Source of the DNA: Shewanella carassii
GTDB taxonomy: Bacteria; Pseudomonadota; Gammaproteobacteria; Enterobacterales; Shewanellaceae
Reading direction: 5' to 3'
Length of the DNA stretch: 64,000 nucleotides
NCBI RefSeq assembly: GCF_002777975.1
Contig: NZ_NGVS01000031.1
Coordinates: 62,563 to 126,562 of the forward strand
In this document: one piece after another, positions 56,456 through 64,000 of the stretch
Position numbering within the stretch: position 1 is the first letter of the stretch
Layout of the letters: every line of letters starts with the position of its first letter
Translations under genes and position numbers: made by a program
The notes under the pieces: model-generated
What the model was told of the DNA's origin: nothing
The model's database searches: none
Seen by the model: the letters and a program-made list of their open reading frames with translations, nothing else

Positions 56456-57112
56456 TTAATCCGGCAGCACTATGACTCCCAAGGGTTCCAGCAGTTGCTC
56501 CTGTTGCCAGGCACAGATCTTGACCCCTTCGAGGTTGACCCGCCTGGGATCGAGTCCATCCAGATCGGCAAAGGTCAGGTCGCAGCCCCGCAGATTGACC
56601 TGTTGCCAACAGTCGCGGGAGAAGGTGCCGCGGCTGAGATCTGAGCCCATCAAGGAAGCACCGCTGAGATTGGCATTGCTCCAGTTGTTTTCAAACAGCT
56701 CGCATTTTTCCAGGCATTGGCCGCTCAAATTGGCATAGGCTAGGTTACAACCCGAGATATAAGCCGAGCAGAAGTACATCTTATGGCTGACTTGATTGTA
56801 AAAGCGGGCCCGGGAAAAGTTGGCGCCCTTGAGATCGCACTCCCTGAACTCTATGCCAAAGCAGTTGGCACCGTTGAAATTGGCCAAAGACAGACGGCAG
56901 GCCTTGAAACTGGCATCGCGCAGATCGGCATAGCTGAAGTGGCACCCTTCGACGGCGCCGCTTTCAATGAAACTGCAATCCTCGAAACTGGCATCCCTTA
57001 GCTGACAGTGGCTGAAGTCACACTGATAGAAGCGGCAGCGGCGAAAACGGCTGTCACTCAAATCCTGGCGTGAGAAATCCTCTTGTTGAAAAACTTTATC
57101 GATAATGTCCAT
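56456..57112 (-). CDS. qnrA: QnrA-type pentapeptide repeat protein (fluoroquinolone resistance)
   Basis: A 218-residue protein starting MDIIDKVFQQEDFS, the exact Qnr length. A(D/N)LXX pentapeptide repeats run throughout, with the single Gly at the fold interruption and the C-terminal helix residues expected. Compared with QnrA1 as I remember it, only R39 (for Q) and N80 (for S) differ. Qnr proteins bind DNA gyrase and topoisomerase IV and protect them from quinolones. AAAGGAAG precedes the ATG at 57112; the frame is open further upstream without a ribosome site. Chromosomal qnrA is characteristic of Shewanella algae, where expression has been reported to respond to cold. Confidence 0.96.
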   Translation of the reverse strand: MDIIDKVFQQEDFSRQDLSDSRFRRCRFYQCDFSHCQLRDASFEDCSFIESGAVEGCHFSYADLRDASFKACRLSLANFNGANCFGIEFRECDLKGANFSRARFYNQVSHKMYFCSAYISGCNLAYANLSGQCLEKCELFENNWSNANLSGASLMGSDLSRGTFSRDCWQQVNLRGCDLTFADLDGLDPRRVNLEGVKICAWQQEQLLEPLGVIVLPD

Positions 57113-57633
57113 ACGGCTTCCTTTAATCAGGGAAGAGGCTACCTCTTTCGATGAGCTCTGCCTAGGCAGGCAAACATGGAGTTGGTTCGCGCCTTCCCAA
57201 CAATCTTTGCAGGCTAGCATCGGCGCTCTGGAATATCACTAAAAATAAAGCCTTTAAAATCATAGCTTTGACAAGTGCTTAAATCGCGATTTTAAGGGGG
57301 TAAACCGACATTTTGAGAGCCTTTAAGTGGGTTCCATGCTCGAGGCGTCGTGAAAAATAATTCAAGCTCGCGGAGAACTGCTGACGAGGCTTGTAGAGTG
57401 TCAGAAGTTTTCTCTTGATAGCTTGTTTGAAAAATCATTTAAAGACGATGGCTTAAATGAACCCCGGGTTTGTATATTGTGCCGCCTTTGACAACACTTA
57501 AGCAGGGCGCGAGTAAGCCTTCGTGATCTTCTCTTTTGTCGAGAGTGGCTTGCACAACCGTTGGCGTTCAAGGCATAGGACTGAAGACCTGCAGAGGTCT
57601 TTCCTATAGATACAGTTGTCCGGGGGGATAGTT
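57113..57633. other. Regulatory region between qnrA and the solute-binding gene
   Basis: A 520-bp divergent intergenic region. A palindrome AAATCGCGATTT (57281-57292, extendable to CTTAAATCGCGATTTTAAG with one mismatch) lies 170 bp upstream of qnrA. TTGTCA on the minus strand at about 57268-57273 could be a -35 element. No LexA pattern was seen. Confidence 0.45.
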
Positions 57634-58392
57634 ATGCGCTTACTTTTTCCGCTATTGCTCTATTGTTGCAGTGTGCAGGCGGCTGCGGATCTGAGCCAGC
57701 TCAGGTATCTCACCGAAGAATACCCTCCTTACAATTTCAGTGCGGAACAGGGGCAGGTTTCTGGATTCACAACCGACATTTTGCATCTTGTTTGGCGGGA
57801 GATGGGGGTTGAGCCGCAACCCATAGAGATATTGCCATGGGCCAGAGGCTACTACCTGTTGGCAAGCCGCGATAACGTGGTGTTGTTTTCCACGACCCGG
57901 ACCGATGCCAGGGCTCCCCTGTTTCAATGGGCCTGCAGTCTGGGCACTCTGGAGTTAAATCTGTATGCATTCAAACAGACGGCGCCGAGATTAACCCGTC
58001 TGGATGATGCCAAGCGGCTAGTGGTGGTGGCAGTCAGAGAAGATGTAGGTGAGCAGTTGCTGTTGAGTCATGGCTTCAATCCCGCCTTGTTGGTGCGTAC
58101 CAGCAGCCTGGAGCAGGCGATTAGGGTGCTCAGTAGTGGCCGAGCTAATTTATTGTCCAGCAACCGATTAACCTTGGTGAGCACCCTTAAACGGCAAGGC
58201 TATGAACCGAACATGATGGCGCCTTTGCTTGAGGTCAGTCATAAGCCTTTGTGTTTTGCATTCAGTGCCGGTATCCCTGCACAATTGGTGAGTGACTTTC
58301 AGGCTGTGCTCAACCGTGTTTTGAGCTCGGAAGAGGGGCGGCGTCTGAGGCATAAGTACTTTGATGAAGAAACCTTACTCAGCGTACCCTGA
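57634..58392 (+). CDS. Periplasmic solute-binding protein (SBP_bac_3 type)
   Basis: A 252-residue protein with signal peptide (1-16, VQA-A). The start of the mature part, LRYLTEEYPPYNFSAEQGQV, and SGFTTDILHLVWREMGVEP are the family-3 binding-protein pattern. The ATG at 57634 follows GGGGGGATAGTT. No permease genes are next to it. Stand-alone proteins of this group in Shewanella are often annotated only as transporter substrate-binding domain proteins; the ligand is unknown. Confidence 0.8.
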   Translation: MRLLFPLLLYCCSVQAAADLSQLRYLTEEYPPYNFSAEQGQVSGFTTDILHLVWREMGVEPQPIEILPWARGYYLLASRDNVVLFSTTRTDARAPLFQWACSLGTLELNLYAFKQTAPRLTRLDDAKRLVVVAVREDVGEQLLLSHGFNPALLVRTSSLEQAIRVLSSGRANLLSSNRLTLVSTLKRQGYEPNMMAPLLEVSHKPLCFAFSAGIPAQLVSDFQAVLNRVLSSEEGRRLRHKYFDEETLLSVP

Positions 58393-58471
58393 AGCGGGAA
58401 TGTGAGTTGTCTTGAGGATCCCCCCTGAGCCTTGAGGTAGACTGCAGCTCCGTATTTACAACGGAGTTATT

Positions 58472-58951
58472 ATGCAAGTTGTCAGCTTTACCACCATAGG
58501 CCACGCCGAAACCCAGTACACAGAACTGGCCAACATGCCGATCCAGGGCAGTAAGGTCGCCGATAACCAAGGGGTGTTGGTGATCCATCCCGACTATGCC
58601 GAAGGGTTGGCCGACCTCGATGGTTTTTCCCATGTTTATGTGCTGTTTCACCTGCACCAATGTAAGCAGGGGGCGCTCAAGGTTAAACCGTTTCTCGATA
58701 ACCAATTGCGCGGTGTGTTTGCGACCCGTTCACCCAAGCGCCCCAATCCCATAGGTCTGTCGATACTGGAAATTGATCGTTTAGAGGGCAACCGCATTCA
58801 TGTTAAGGGGATCGATATGCTCAATGGCACCCCCATCATAGATATCAAACCTTATATTCAGGCATTTGATTGCGTGCAAAATACCCGTGATGGTTGGTAT
58901 GAACAGGGCAAAGATCCGTTGCAAACTCTTTCCGACGACAGATTTGCCTGA
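58472..58951 (+). CDS. TrmO-like (TsaA/UPF0066) family protein
   Basis: A 159-residue protein with the family signature FATRSPKRPNPIGLSILEI (about 82-100) and GIDMLNGTPIIDIKPYI. E. coli TrmO, which N6-methylates t6A37 of tRNA-Thr, is 235 residues; this protein holds the catalytic barrel only and lacks the C-terminal extension. Short forms are common. It likely binds SAM, but its substrate may differ. Confidence 0.85.
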   Translation: MQVVSFTTIGHAETQYTELANMPIQGSKVADNQGVLVIHPDYAEGLADLDGFSHVYVLFHLHQCKQGALKVKPFLDNQLRGVFATRSPKRPNPIGLSILEIDRLEGNRIHVKGIDMLNGTPIIDIKPYIQAFDCVQNTRDGWYEQGKDPLQTLSDDRFA

Positions 58952-59519
58952 CACAAAAACCGTTCCTATTTCATCACCGGAGCAGCATATCCCGGTTGCT
59001 CTGGTTTCCTCGCGCCTGGCCACGCCGACATTCTCGCCGCTGTGAGCTGAGCTTTTTATCCGTTTAGTCGGTTTTGACTATGGTGTAAATTTTTTCCCTC
59101 TTATTGATTCATATCACTTTGTTGGCGTTTTAACTTGTTTCCAATGGCTGGAATCGTCAAAATCCATCCTCCCGCCAAGGGATCTTAAGGATGCTCTGGC
59201 GGCCGCCTCGACTGTGTTGACTGTGCTTATCATCGCGGTCGAATTGAATTTAAGCGAGCCCTGGATGGGCCCAGGCCTTAAGGCCATCGAAAAGGATTGT
59301 TTTGAAAACTGCTATTGTCGTTCAGTTTCCCATTAGGCTGCTGGTTAATCTAGGCCAAACGCTTTCTTCCCCTTTATTTGCTCTGCATACGCACCTAGCA
59401 AGCCCCCTTAGCCATGCCAAGTTGTTTTTATGTTTGATGGGTGCTTTGGGGCTATTTCATCATGCCACTTCGATTTGCGGACGCGGCTATCTCTTTACTG
59501 TTAACAACAGGAGTCTCAG
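58952..59519. other. Intergenic region with an FNR-like site
   Basis: About 570 bp. The open frame near 59302 starts with TTG and has unlikely composition, so I do not call it. The notable element is the FNR-like site at 59104-59117. Confidence 0.45.
59104..59117 (+). promoter_or_regulatory. FNR/EtrA-like site
   Basis: TTGATTCATATCAC matches TTGAT-N4-ATCAA at nine of ten positions. It is about 400 bp upstream of the paralogue cluster and 150 bp after the TrmO-like gene. Confidence 0.5.
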
Positions 59520-61283
59520 ATGACAGCTGCCAAATGGATTTTACATTCCCCGAAGCAGGCCGGTGCCCCGCAGTTGCAGCTGTTGACGCCGCTGGCTGAT
59601 GGCCGTCAGCAATTGCTTTGGCAGTATGAGTTACCTCAGGCCGAGGATGAAGTGGTGCTGAGCGCCTTCTACAGCGACAGCGAATTTGTGGTCGCCACCT
59701 GCTCCGGGCAGATCTATGCCGGTGATATCGAAACCGGGCCTCGGCTGATGGTCAATCTGCCAAATGTCGGCATCTATGGTCATGGTTGGCTGGATAAAGA
59801 CAGAGGCGAGTTCTGGTATGTGGCCGAGCAGCCAAGAGGGGATGATGAATATCCCTGTCTTCTGGGCTGGTCGCTGGCCGACTGGCGGCTGATTAACGAT
59901 ATCTGCTTGCCTGAATATCTGGATAATCGTCGCCTTGGCAGCACCATGGTACGGCGCCGTGACGGTTGTTTTTTATTCTATGAGCGTAAATGCGGCTCTC
60001 TGGCGCAGCGGGAGCATGGCTTCTGGTGCACCAATGTGGTCGATGGCCAGAGCCAATTTCACCGGATTGAGGGCAAACCGCTGCTTAAAGGCGTCCGTTA
60101 CCCGAGTATACACCTTTGCCCTGAGCGGCAGTTGGCCTTATTGCCGGTGTCTGAGTGTCTGTTGGATGAGAGCGGTGACAGTCCACGCATTGGGTTGCAG
60201 TTGCAACTGGTAGCTCTCGAATCCCTTGATGTGCTTTGGCAACAGCCGGTGCTTTGGTTCGACAGCCATGATGGCTTGTTGGATCCGGATGAGTTTTCCA
60301 CTTTGCTTGAGTCGCTCAGGAGCGGCGAAGATACCTGTGATGAAGATGAGCTGACTGATGCACTCGAAAGCCTGTTTGACGGGCTGAGCGGTATCCGCCT
60401 TTGCCGGGATGAAGCCGCTTTTTGGCTGAGTTGGCGCAGTGGCGAGCTGATGAAGGGCTATCTGGCGCCAGAGGAACACTTCCGCCTCAAGGCGGTGTCG
60501 CCTCGCTATCGCGCCAACGAATGCCCACTCCCCGGCGACGAAGCCAATCCCTTTGCCCTGGTAGCCTTTGATCACTATGACTATCAATTGACCTCTCCCA
60601 CGGCCAATCGTTTGCTGCTGGTGGGGTTCAAGATATATGCGCTGGATACCAGCACTGTCAGGCCCATGCTGCCTGGGGAAGCCGAGTGCCAGAGTTTCCC
60701 CTGTTATTTCTGGCCTAAACCTGAGTTGGTGATGAGTGAGCAGCAGAGCCTGGCCCATGGTGAGGCGGGACTCAATCTCATTGAGGCCGATTATCTGGAG
60801 CTGGGGGAGTGTTTGCTGGCCAGCGCCAAAGAGATGGTCAGTCGCCTGGCCGACTTACCAAACAGCGCCAAGGGTGAGCGCCTGGAGTGGCGTTTTAGCG
60901 ACAGACATGGCCGTGAATGGACCGAGGCGCAGTTTGTGGCCGCGCTGATAGCTGTGCCGGGCGGCGCCGAGCTGTTGGCAGAAGCCGTTGAGAAGCTGCT
61001 GGCCTATCCGGATGCGGCAAGTCTGCGCAGCGGCGCCGACAAGTCGGCCTTGTCGGACACAGTGCTGGCGCTGGCCGGTGATGACATAGCTTATCTGCCT
61101 TTGTTGGCTCGTTATTTCAATATGCTGGCTGATGTTCCAGGCGCCGCTTTTCATCAACAGCACTCAGTGCCGCTTATTCAACGGCGCCACGGCCAGGGGC
61201 TGCTCAAGCGCCGCCAATATCGCCGTTTTGTCCAGGATTTGTCCTGGCCGATTTCCCCGCCTGATTGCAAATCACAGGAATAA
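59520..61283 (+). CDS. Large hypothetical protein, paralogue 1 of a tandem triplet (beta-propeller-like)
   Basis: A 587-residue acidic protein without a signal peptide. Repeating strands such as LLWQYELPQAEDEVVLSAFY, EFVVATCSGQIYAGDIET, EFWYVAEQP and FWLSWRSGELMKGYL suggest a WD40/quinoprotein-like propeller over the first 400 residues. A separate helical C-terminal domain follows (GGAELLAEAVEKLLAYPDAA, then YLPLLARYFNMLADVPGAAFH). The start ATG immediately follows GGAGTCTCAG. I do not recognise the family. The next two genes are diverged paralogues, so this is a local gene family. Confidence 0.7.
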   Translation: MTAAKWILHSPKQAGAPQLQLLTPLADGRQQLLWQYELPQAEDEVVLSAFYSDSEFVVATCSGQIYAGDIETGPRLMVNLPNVGIYGHGWLDKDRGEFWYVAEQPRGDDEYPCLLGWSLADWRLINDICLPEYLDNRRLGSTMVRRRDGCFLFYERKCGSLAQREHGFWCTNVVDGQSQFHRIEGKPLLKGVRYPSIHLCPERQLALLPVSECLLDESGDSPRIGLQLQLVALESLDVLWQQPVLWFDSHDGLLDPDEFSTLLESLRSGEDTCDEDELTDALESLFDGLSGIRLCRDEAAFWLSWRSGELMKGYLAPEEHFRLKAVSPRYRANECPLPGDEANPFALVAFDHYDYQLTSPTANRLLLVGFKIYALDTSTVRPMLPGEAECQSFPCYFWPKPELVMSEQQSLAHGEAGLNLIEADYLELGECLLASAKEMVSRLADLPNSAKGERLEWRFSDRHGREWTEAQFVAALIAVPGGAELLAEAVEKLLAYPDAASLRSGADKSALSDTVLALAGDDIAYLPLLARYFNMLADVPGAAFHQQHSVPLIQRRHGQGLLKRRQYRRFVQDLSWPISPPDCKSQE

Positions 61284-61287
61284 CTCA

Positions 61288-63177
61288 ATGAATGCCAATG
61301 TAAGAACCAATATCCGCCTGCAACAGGCCAAGCTGTTTTTTATCGGCCCTGAACTTATTCAGGTTATCCAGAGTTCTGCCGAGGCCGACACCCTGTTGTG
61401 GCAATGTGAGTTGCCGGGAACCGAGGATGGCGAGCTGGCCTTGTTGCAGTGGCTGGATGACACTCGCTTTCTGGCCTTGGGCCAAAATGGACTGCTTTTT
61501 GTCTGCGATTATCAGGCGCGCAGTTGTGAACAGGTGCTGGATTTACAAATCTCCGGAAGCCCCGGGGCCTGGCTCGATAGCCATAACCAGACCCTGTGGG
61601 TGGTCGGGCGGGTGGGCATCGCTGCGCGCCGCGGCCACAGCTTGCTCAAGGTCGATCTCGCGGCCATGGAGCCGGTACAGCATTGGCCTGTGAGCGCCGA
61701 AATCGAGCCTGAGTCACTGATTCTGACCCGGGATGGACGCGTGGCCTTCTATGGTCGCAATGATCATGAGGGTTACCGCTTCCGCTTTCAGCAACTGGTG
61801 TATTTTGACCCGTCAAACGAAACCTGGTCCGAACAGCCTCTGCCGGGGAAACCGGCTCCAGTGCAGGTTTCACCGCGAGATTATTGGTTCCAGAACCGTG
61901 CCAACGGCCTTATCACTACCCTGGCCGCCGATGGGGTGAGCCGTCATCAGGCCGAGGGCGAGCCTGTGCGTTACGAAGCCAGGTTGCAGCTGATAGATAT
62001 GAATCTTGGCCGTCAAGTTGATGCCGGGGTGCGCTTGCTGGCCATGGCCGATATCTGTGATGAATATGATGCCGAAATGGTTCAGGAAGCGCTGGAGCGG
62101 ATTGCCGCCGGTGAGATATCCCACCAGGATAACGACGAGTGGCAGCAACTGCTCAACAGCCTGACTTGCAGCTATTTTTGCGAGCAGGAGCAAGTCTTCT
62201 GGCTGGGCTGGAAAGGGGGGGTAGTGCAAAAGGTGTCGCCGGAGGGCGAGAGGCTTTCCCCTCTGTACCAACTGGGCAGTCAAGACTCTGCGGGGCAGTG
62301 GCGCCCCTTGAGCCACTATGGTGATGATCTGGTCATGATCAAGGGGGTTAACCAAGGGCGGCTCTGGTTGGCGTTCGGTGATCTCGATGAGCCCAGTCAC
62401 TACTCGGTCGACATCGGCTCCCAAGCTGCTGTGCCCCAGAGCCTGCTGGCTGGTGAACAGCAAAAGTGCCCGCTCAATTGCTGCAGCTATCAACCCAAGC
62501 CGCTGCAAATTCCCAGCCAACTGCAGGCCGAGCCTTGCCCCAGTGGTAGGGTGACTCTCTATTGTGACGATCTGACATCGGATCAAGGCAGGCTGCAACT
62601 CTTGCAGCAACTACTGGCGGTGCTCCCCAAATTGGAGCAGAGCCTGGGGGAGGCGTGCGGAGCGCCCTTAGCCTCAGTAACAGCCAGAGCCACAGTTGAA
62701 ACCAGAACCGGCTGGCTTGGCCGCTTGAAACAGAAAATAACCCATAGTGCGGTTACTGAGCCTGGCAGGCTCTGGTTTGCCTTTGTCGATGGTTTGGGGA
62801 ATCGGCACAGCGAGTACGACTTCTTCCACTATGCCGTGCGTCTGGAGCAGGGGCCTGAGTTGATTGCGGCCATCCTGGCGGCATACTGCCGTCTGCCCCA
62901 GGCCAGATGCTTGCTGGGAGCCAAGGGACAGCCTGTGCTGGCCGAGGCTGCCTTGGCGCTCAGCCAGCACAGGCAGGCTTTGCCGCAACTCGCGGACTAT
63001 TTCAATGTTCTCAGCGCCTTACCCGTGCATCCATTTCATATCAATCGCACCTTGAAAGTGATCTTTGCCGAACATCAGGACTCGCAAGAGTTGGCGGCTT
63101 TCCTGGCGGCGGTCCCAAGCCCCTATAACGACCCGGAGTTTAAGCTGGCCGAGAAAGGCGACTATGACGACGAATAA
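61288..63177 (+). CDS. Large hypothetical protein, paralogue 2 of a tandem triplet
   Basis: A 629-residue protein from the ATG at 61288 (MNANVRTNIRLQQAKLFF), which has ACAGGA upstream and starts 4 bases after the stop of paralogue 1. A longer open frame reaching back to 61132 overlaps that gene and is not used. N-terminal LLWQCELPGTEDGELALLQW and the C-terminal QLADYFNVLSALPVHPFH match paralogue 1 in position. A Lys/Arg-rich RTGWLGRLKQKITH segment near 525-540 is an insertion. It ends in a short acidic tail, YDDE. Confidence 0.7.
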   Translation: MNANVRTNIRLQQAKLFFIGPELIQVIQSSAEADTLLWQCELPGTEDGELALLQWLDDTRFLALGQNGLLFVCDYQARSCEQVLDLQISGSPGAWLDSHNQTLWVVGRVGIAARRGHSLLKVDLAAMEPVQHWPVSAEIEPESLILTRDGRVAFYGRNDHEGYRFRFQQLVYFDPSNETWSEQPLPGKPAPVQVSPRDYWFQNRANGLITTLAADGVSRHQAEGEPVRYEARLQLIDMNLGRQVDAGVRLLAMADICDEYDAEMVQEALERIAAGEISHQDNDEWQQLLNSLTCSYFCEQEQVFWLGWKGGVVQKVSPEGERLSPLYQLGSQDSAGQWRPLSHYGDDLVMIKGVNQGRLWLAFGDLDEPSHYSVDIGSQAAVPQSLLAGEQQKCPLNCCSYQPKPLQIPSQLQAEPCPSGRVTLYCDDLTSDQGRLQLLQQLLAVLPKLEQSLGEACGAPLASVTARATVETRTGWLGRLKQKITHSAVTEPGRLWFAFVDGLGNRHSEYDFFHYAVRLEQGPELIAAILAAYCRLPQARCLLGAKGQPVLAEAALALSQHRQALPQLADYFNVLSALPVHPFHINRTLKVIFAEHQDSQELAAFLAAVPSPYNDPEFKLAEKGDYDDE

Positions 63178-63234
63178 TTCGATAACGACGATAACTGGCA
63201 GTCGCTGGTATTTTTGAGCAAAGGATAAAGAAAT

Positions 63235-64000
63235 ATGTCATTCACAAGTTCGCCGGTTGGCGACGGTAAACTCATCTATATCGATGCGGACAATGGCTGC
63301 CCTTGCCTGTATCTCTATGAAGCGGCAGATACGGGCTCGGGTTATCGGCTCATCTGGAGCACAGACTTTCCCATGGCCGAGGGCACTATGCAGGTCAGTG
63401 GCTGTTTTCATGGGGTGCCGGGGCGTGAGCAGAGCTGCGTTATCTGGGATCAGCAGGGCTGTCTCTACTTGGTGGATCTGGCGCATCGGCAACAGGAGTT
63501 TTTGGCTCATACCGGGATGGAATATCTCAAAGTCGCGGTATTGAGTGATGGCCGAACCCTGGCATCACTGGGCGAAAATGACCGGCGCTGCTGTTACGAT
63601 TTAATGCTCTGGCACTGGCTGGAGGACAGGGAACTCTCGCCCTCGGCTGCCATGCAGCTGAATGATGAGGTGGATAATCAGGGCAGCCCTTGGGCCGAGG
63701 TCGATGCGACCGGACTGCCGGACAGCATGGGGCTGAGTTTTACCGATCGCCTCTATGCCGGGCCGGATAACAGCTTGATCCTGCATTGTCACCGCAGTCG
63801 GCGTCGTCGGTCCCAGGCCTGGCAGTTTTTGCTGCGGTTGGACCCTATGGCTGTCGTGGGCAGTGACCCCGTAGGTAGTAGCATTAACCAAGTTCAATGG
63901 CAGGGCCGTTATTCCGAGCTCTTGCAGGTGGCGGCCATGCCATTGCCCAATCCGCCGGGGAATGAAGCGCTCTGGGAGTGTGCCCTGGCGCTGGACAGTG
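63235..64000 (+). CDS. Paralogue 3 of the tandem triplet, cut by the window end
   Basis: Starts MSFTSSPVGDGKLIYIDADN at 63235 after AAAGGATAAAG and stays open to the last base (255 codons). Strand-like segments with YRLIWSTDFPMAEGTMQVSG, then CVIWDQQGCLYLVDL, mirror the N-terminal part of the other two (W-x-x-x-[LF]P-x-x-[ED] then ...G-x-[LI]Y). The linkage to paralogue 2 (57-base gap) suggests one operon. Confidence 0.7.
   Translation, partial: MSFTSSPVGDGKLIYIDADNGCPCLYLYEAADTGSGYRLIWSTDFPMAEGTMQVSGCFHGVPGREQSCVIWDQQGCLYLVDLAHRQQEFLAHTGMEYLKVAVLSDGRTLASLGENDRRCCYDLMLWHWLEDRELSPSAAMQLNDEVDNQGSPWAEVDATGLPDSMGLSFTDRLYAGPDNSLILHCHRSRRRRSQAWQFLLRLDPMAVVGSDPVGSSINQVQWQGRYSELLQVAAMPLPNPPGNEALWECALALDS

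Noticed and set aside
59302-59523. Rightward 73-codon frame just before the first propeller-like gene
   Set aside because: TTG start, weak ribosome site, unlikely composition and overlap with the start of the next gene.
61132-61287. Upstream extension of paralogue 2 overlapping paralogue 1
   Set aside because: The ATG at 61288 has an AGGA site and its product aligns with paralogue 1; the extension is a shadow of that gene.

Overview
The window looks like a chromosomal segment of a Shewanella, most probably Shewanella algae or a very close relative. The strongest pointer is an intact 218-residue qnrA-type pentapeptide gene (56456-57112), because the S. algae chromosome is the known source of qnrA. 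Supporting signs are many c-type cytochromes, a TsdA/TsdB pair, a selenocysteine formate dehydrogenase with all its helper genes, and a periplasmic flavoprotein reductase with its own tetraheme cytochrome. Most of the sequence has the moderately high GC of a core chromosome. The stretch 40.2-46.1 kb is clearly AT-richer and behaves like an inserted accessory region.

Layout. 0-2.4 kb: the end of a membrane protein, then tsdB-tsdA (thiosulfate/tetrathionate) behind a possible FNR/EtrA site. 2.5-12.9 kb: housekeeping and small genes, including deaD, an M28 peptidase lipoprotein, uvrA, yajR and ssb. 13.3-25.4 kb: a compact selenium and formate locus, fdnG(Sec)-fdnH-fdnI-fdhE-selA-selB, selC (antisense to the 3' end of selB), fdhD, yedE and yedF. 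It encodes the enzyme, the selenocysteine insertion machinery, the sulfurtransferase and a putative selenium uptake pair. 25.7-28.3 kb: a quinone oxidoreductase, an acidic hypothetical protein and a decayed immunity-like gene. 28.3-39.7 kb: a DUF2391 gene, galM, galK, a cation/proton antiporter, dsbD, cutA, fxsA, a MATE pump and groES-groEL behind a sigma-32 promoter.

39.8-46.8 kb is the accessory region. It starts with a diverged copy of the groEL terminator region. It holds a DUF4760-like membrane gene, a truncated duplicate of the cold-shock/TM gene found intact at 46.1 kb, several copies of a short repeat with core TGTCCTGA, and a tight three-gene operon of GHKL ATPase, STAS-like DUF4325 protein and PIN-domain nuclease. 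That operon is the best candidate here for an undescribed defence or regulatory system.

46.9-58.9 kb carries a NERD-domain nuclease-like protein, a Sel1-repeat protein, and a respiratory module. The module is a sigma-54 activator with XylR-N/V4R sensor, a Tat-exported flavoprotein, a DcaP-like porin and a tetraheme cytochrome; a matching -24/-12 promoter and an upstream palindrome precede the flavoprotein. A lipoprotein, an HNH nuclease, a small membrane protein, qnrA, a solute-binding protein and a TrmO-like protein follow. 59.5-64.0 kb contains three tandem, diverged paralogues of a large family I do not recognise, probably beta-propeller proteins; the third runs off the end.

All calls come from reading the sequence. 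No database search was run, and comparisons with named proteins are from memory.
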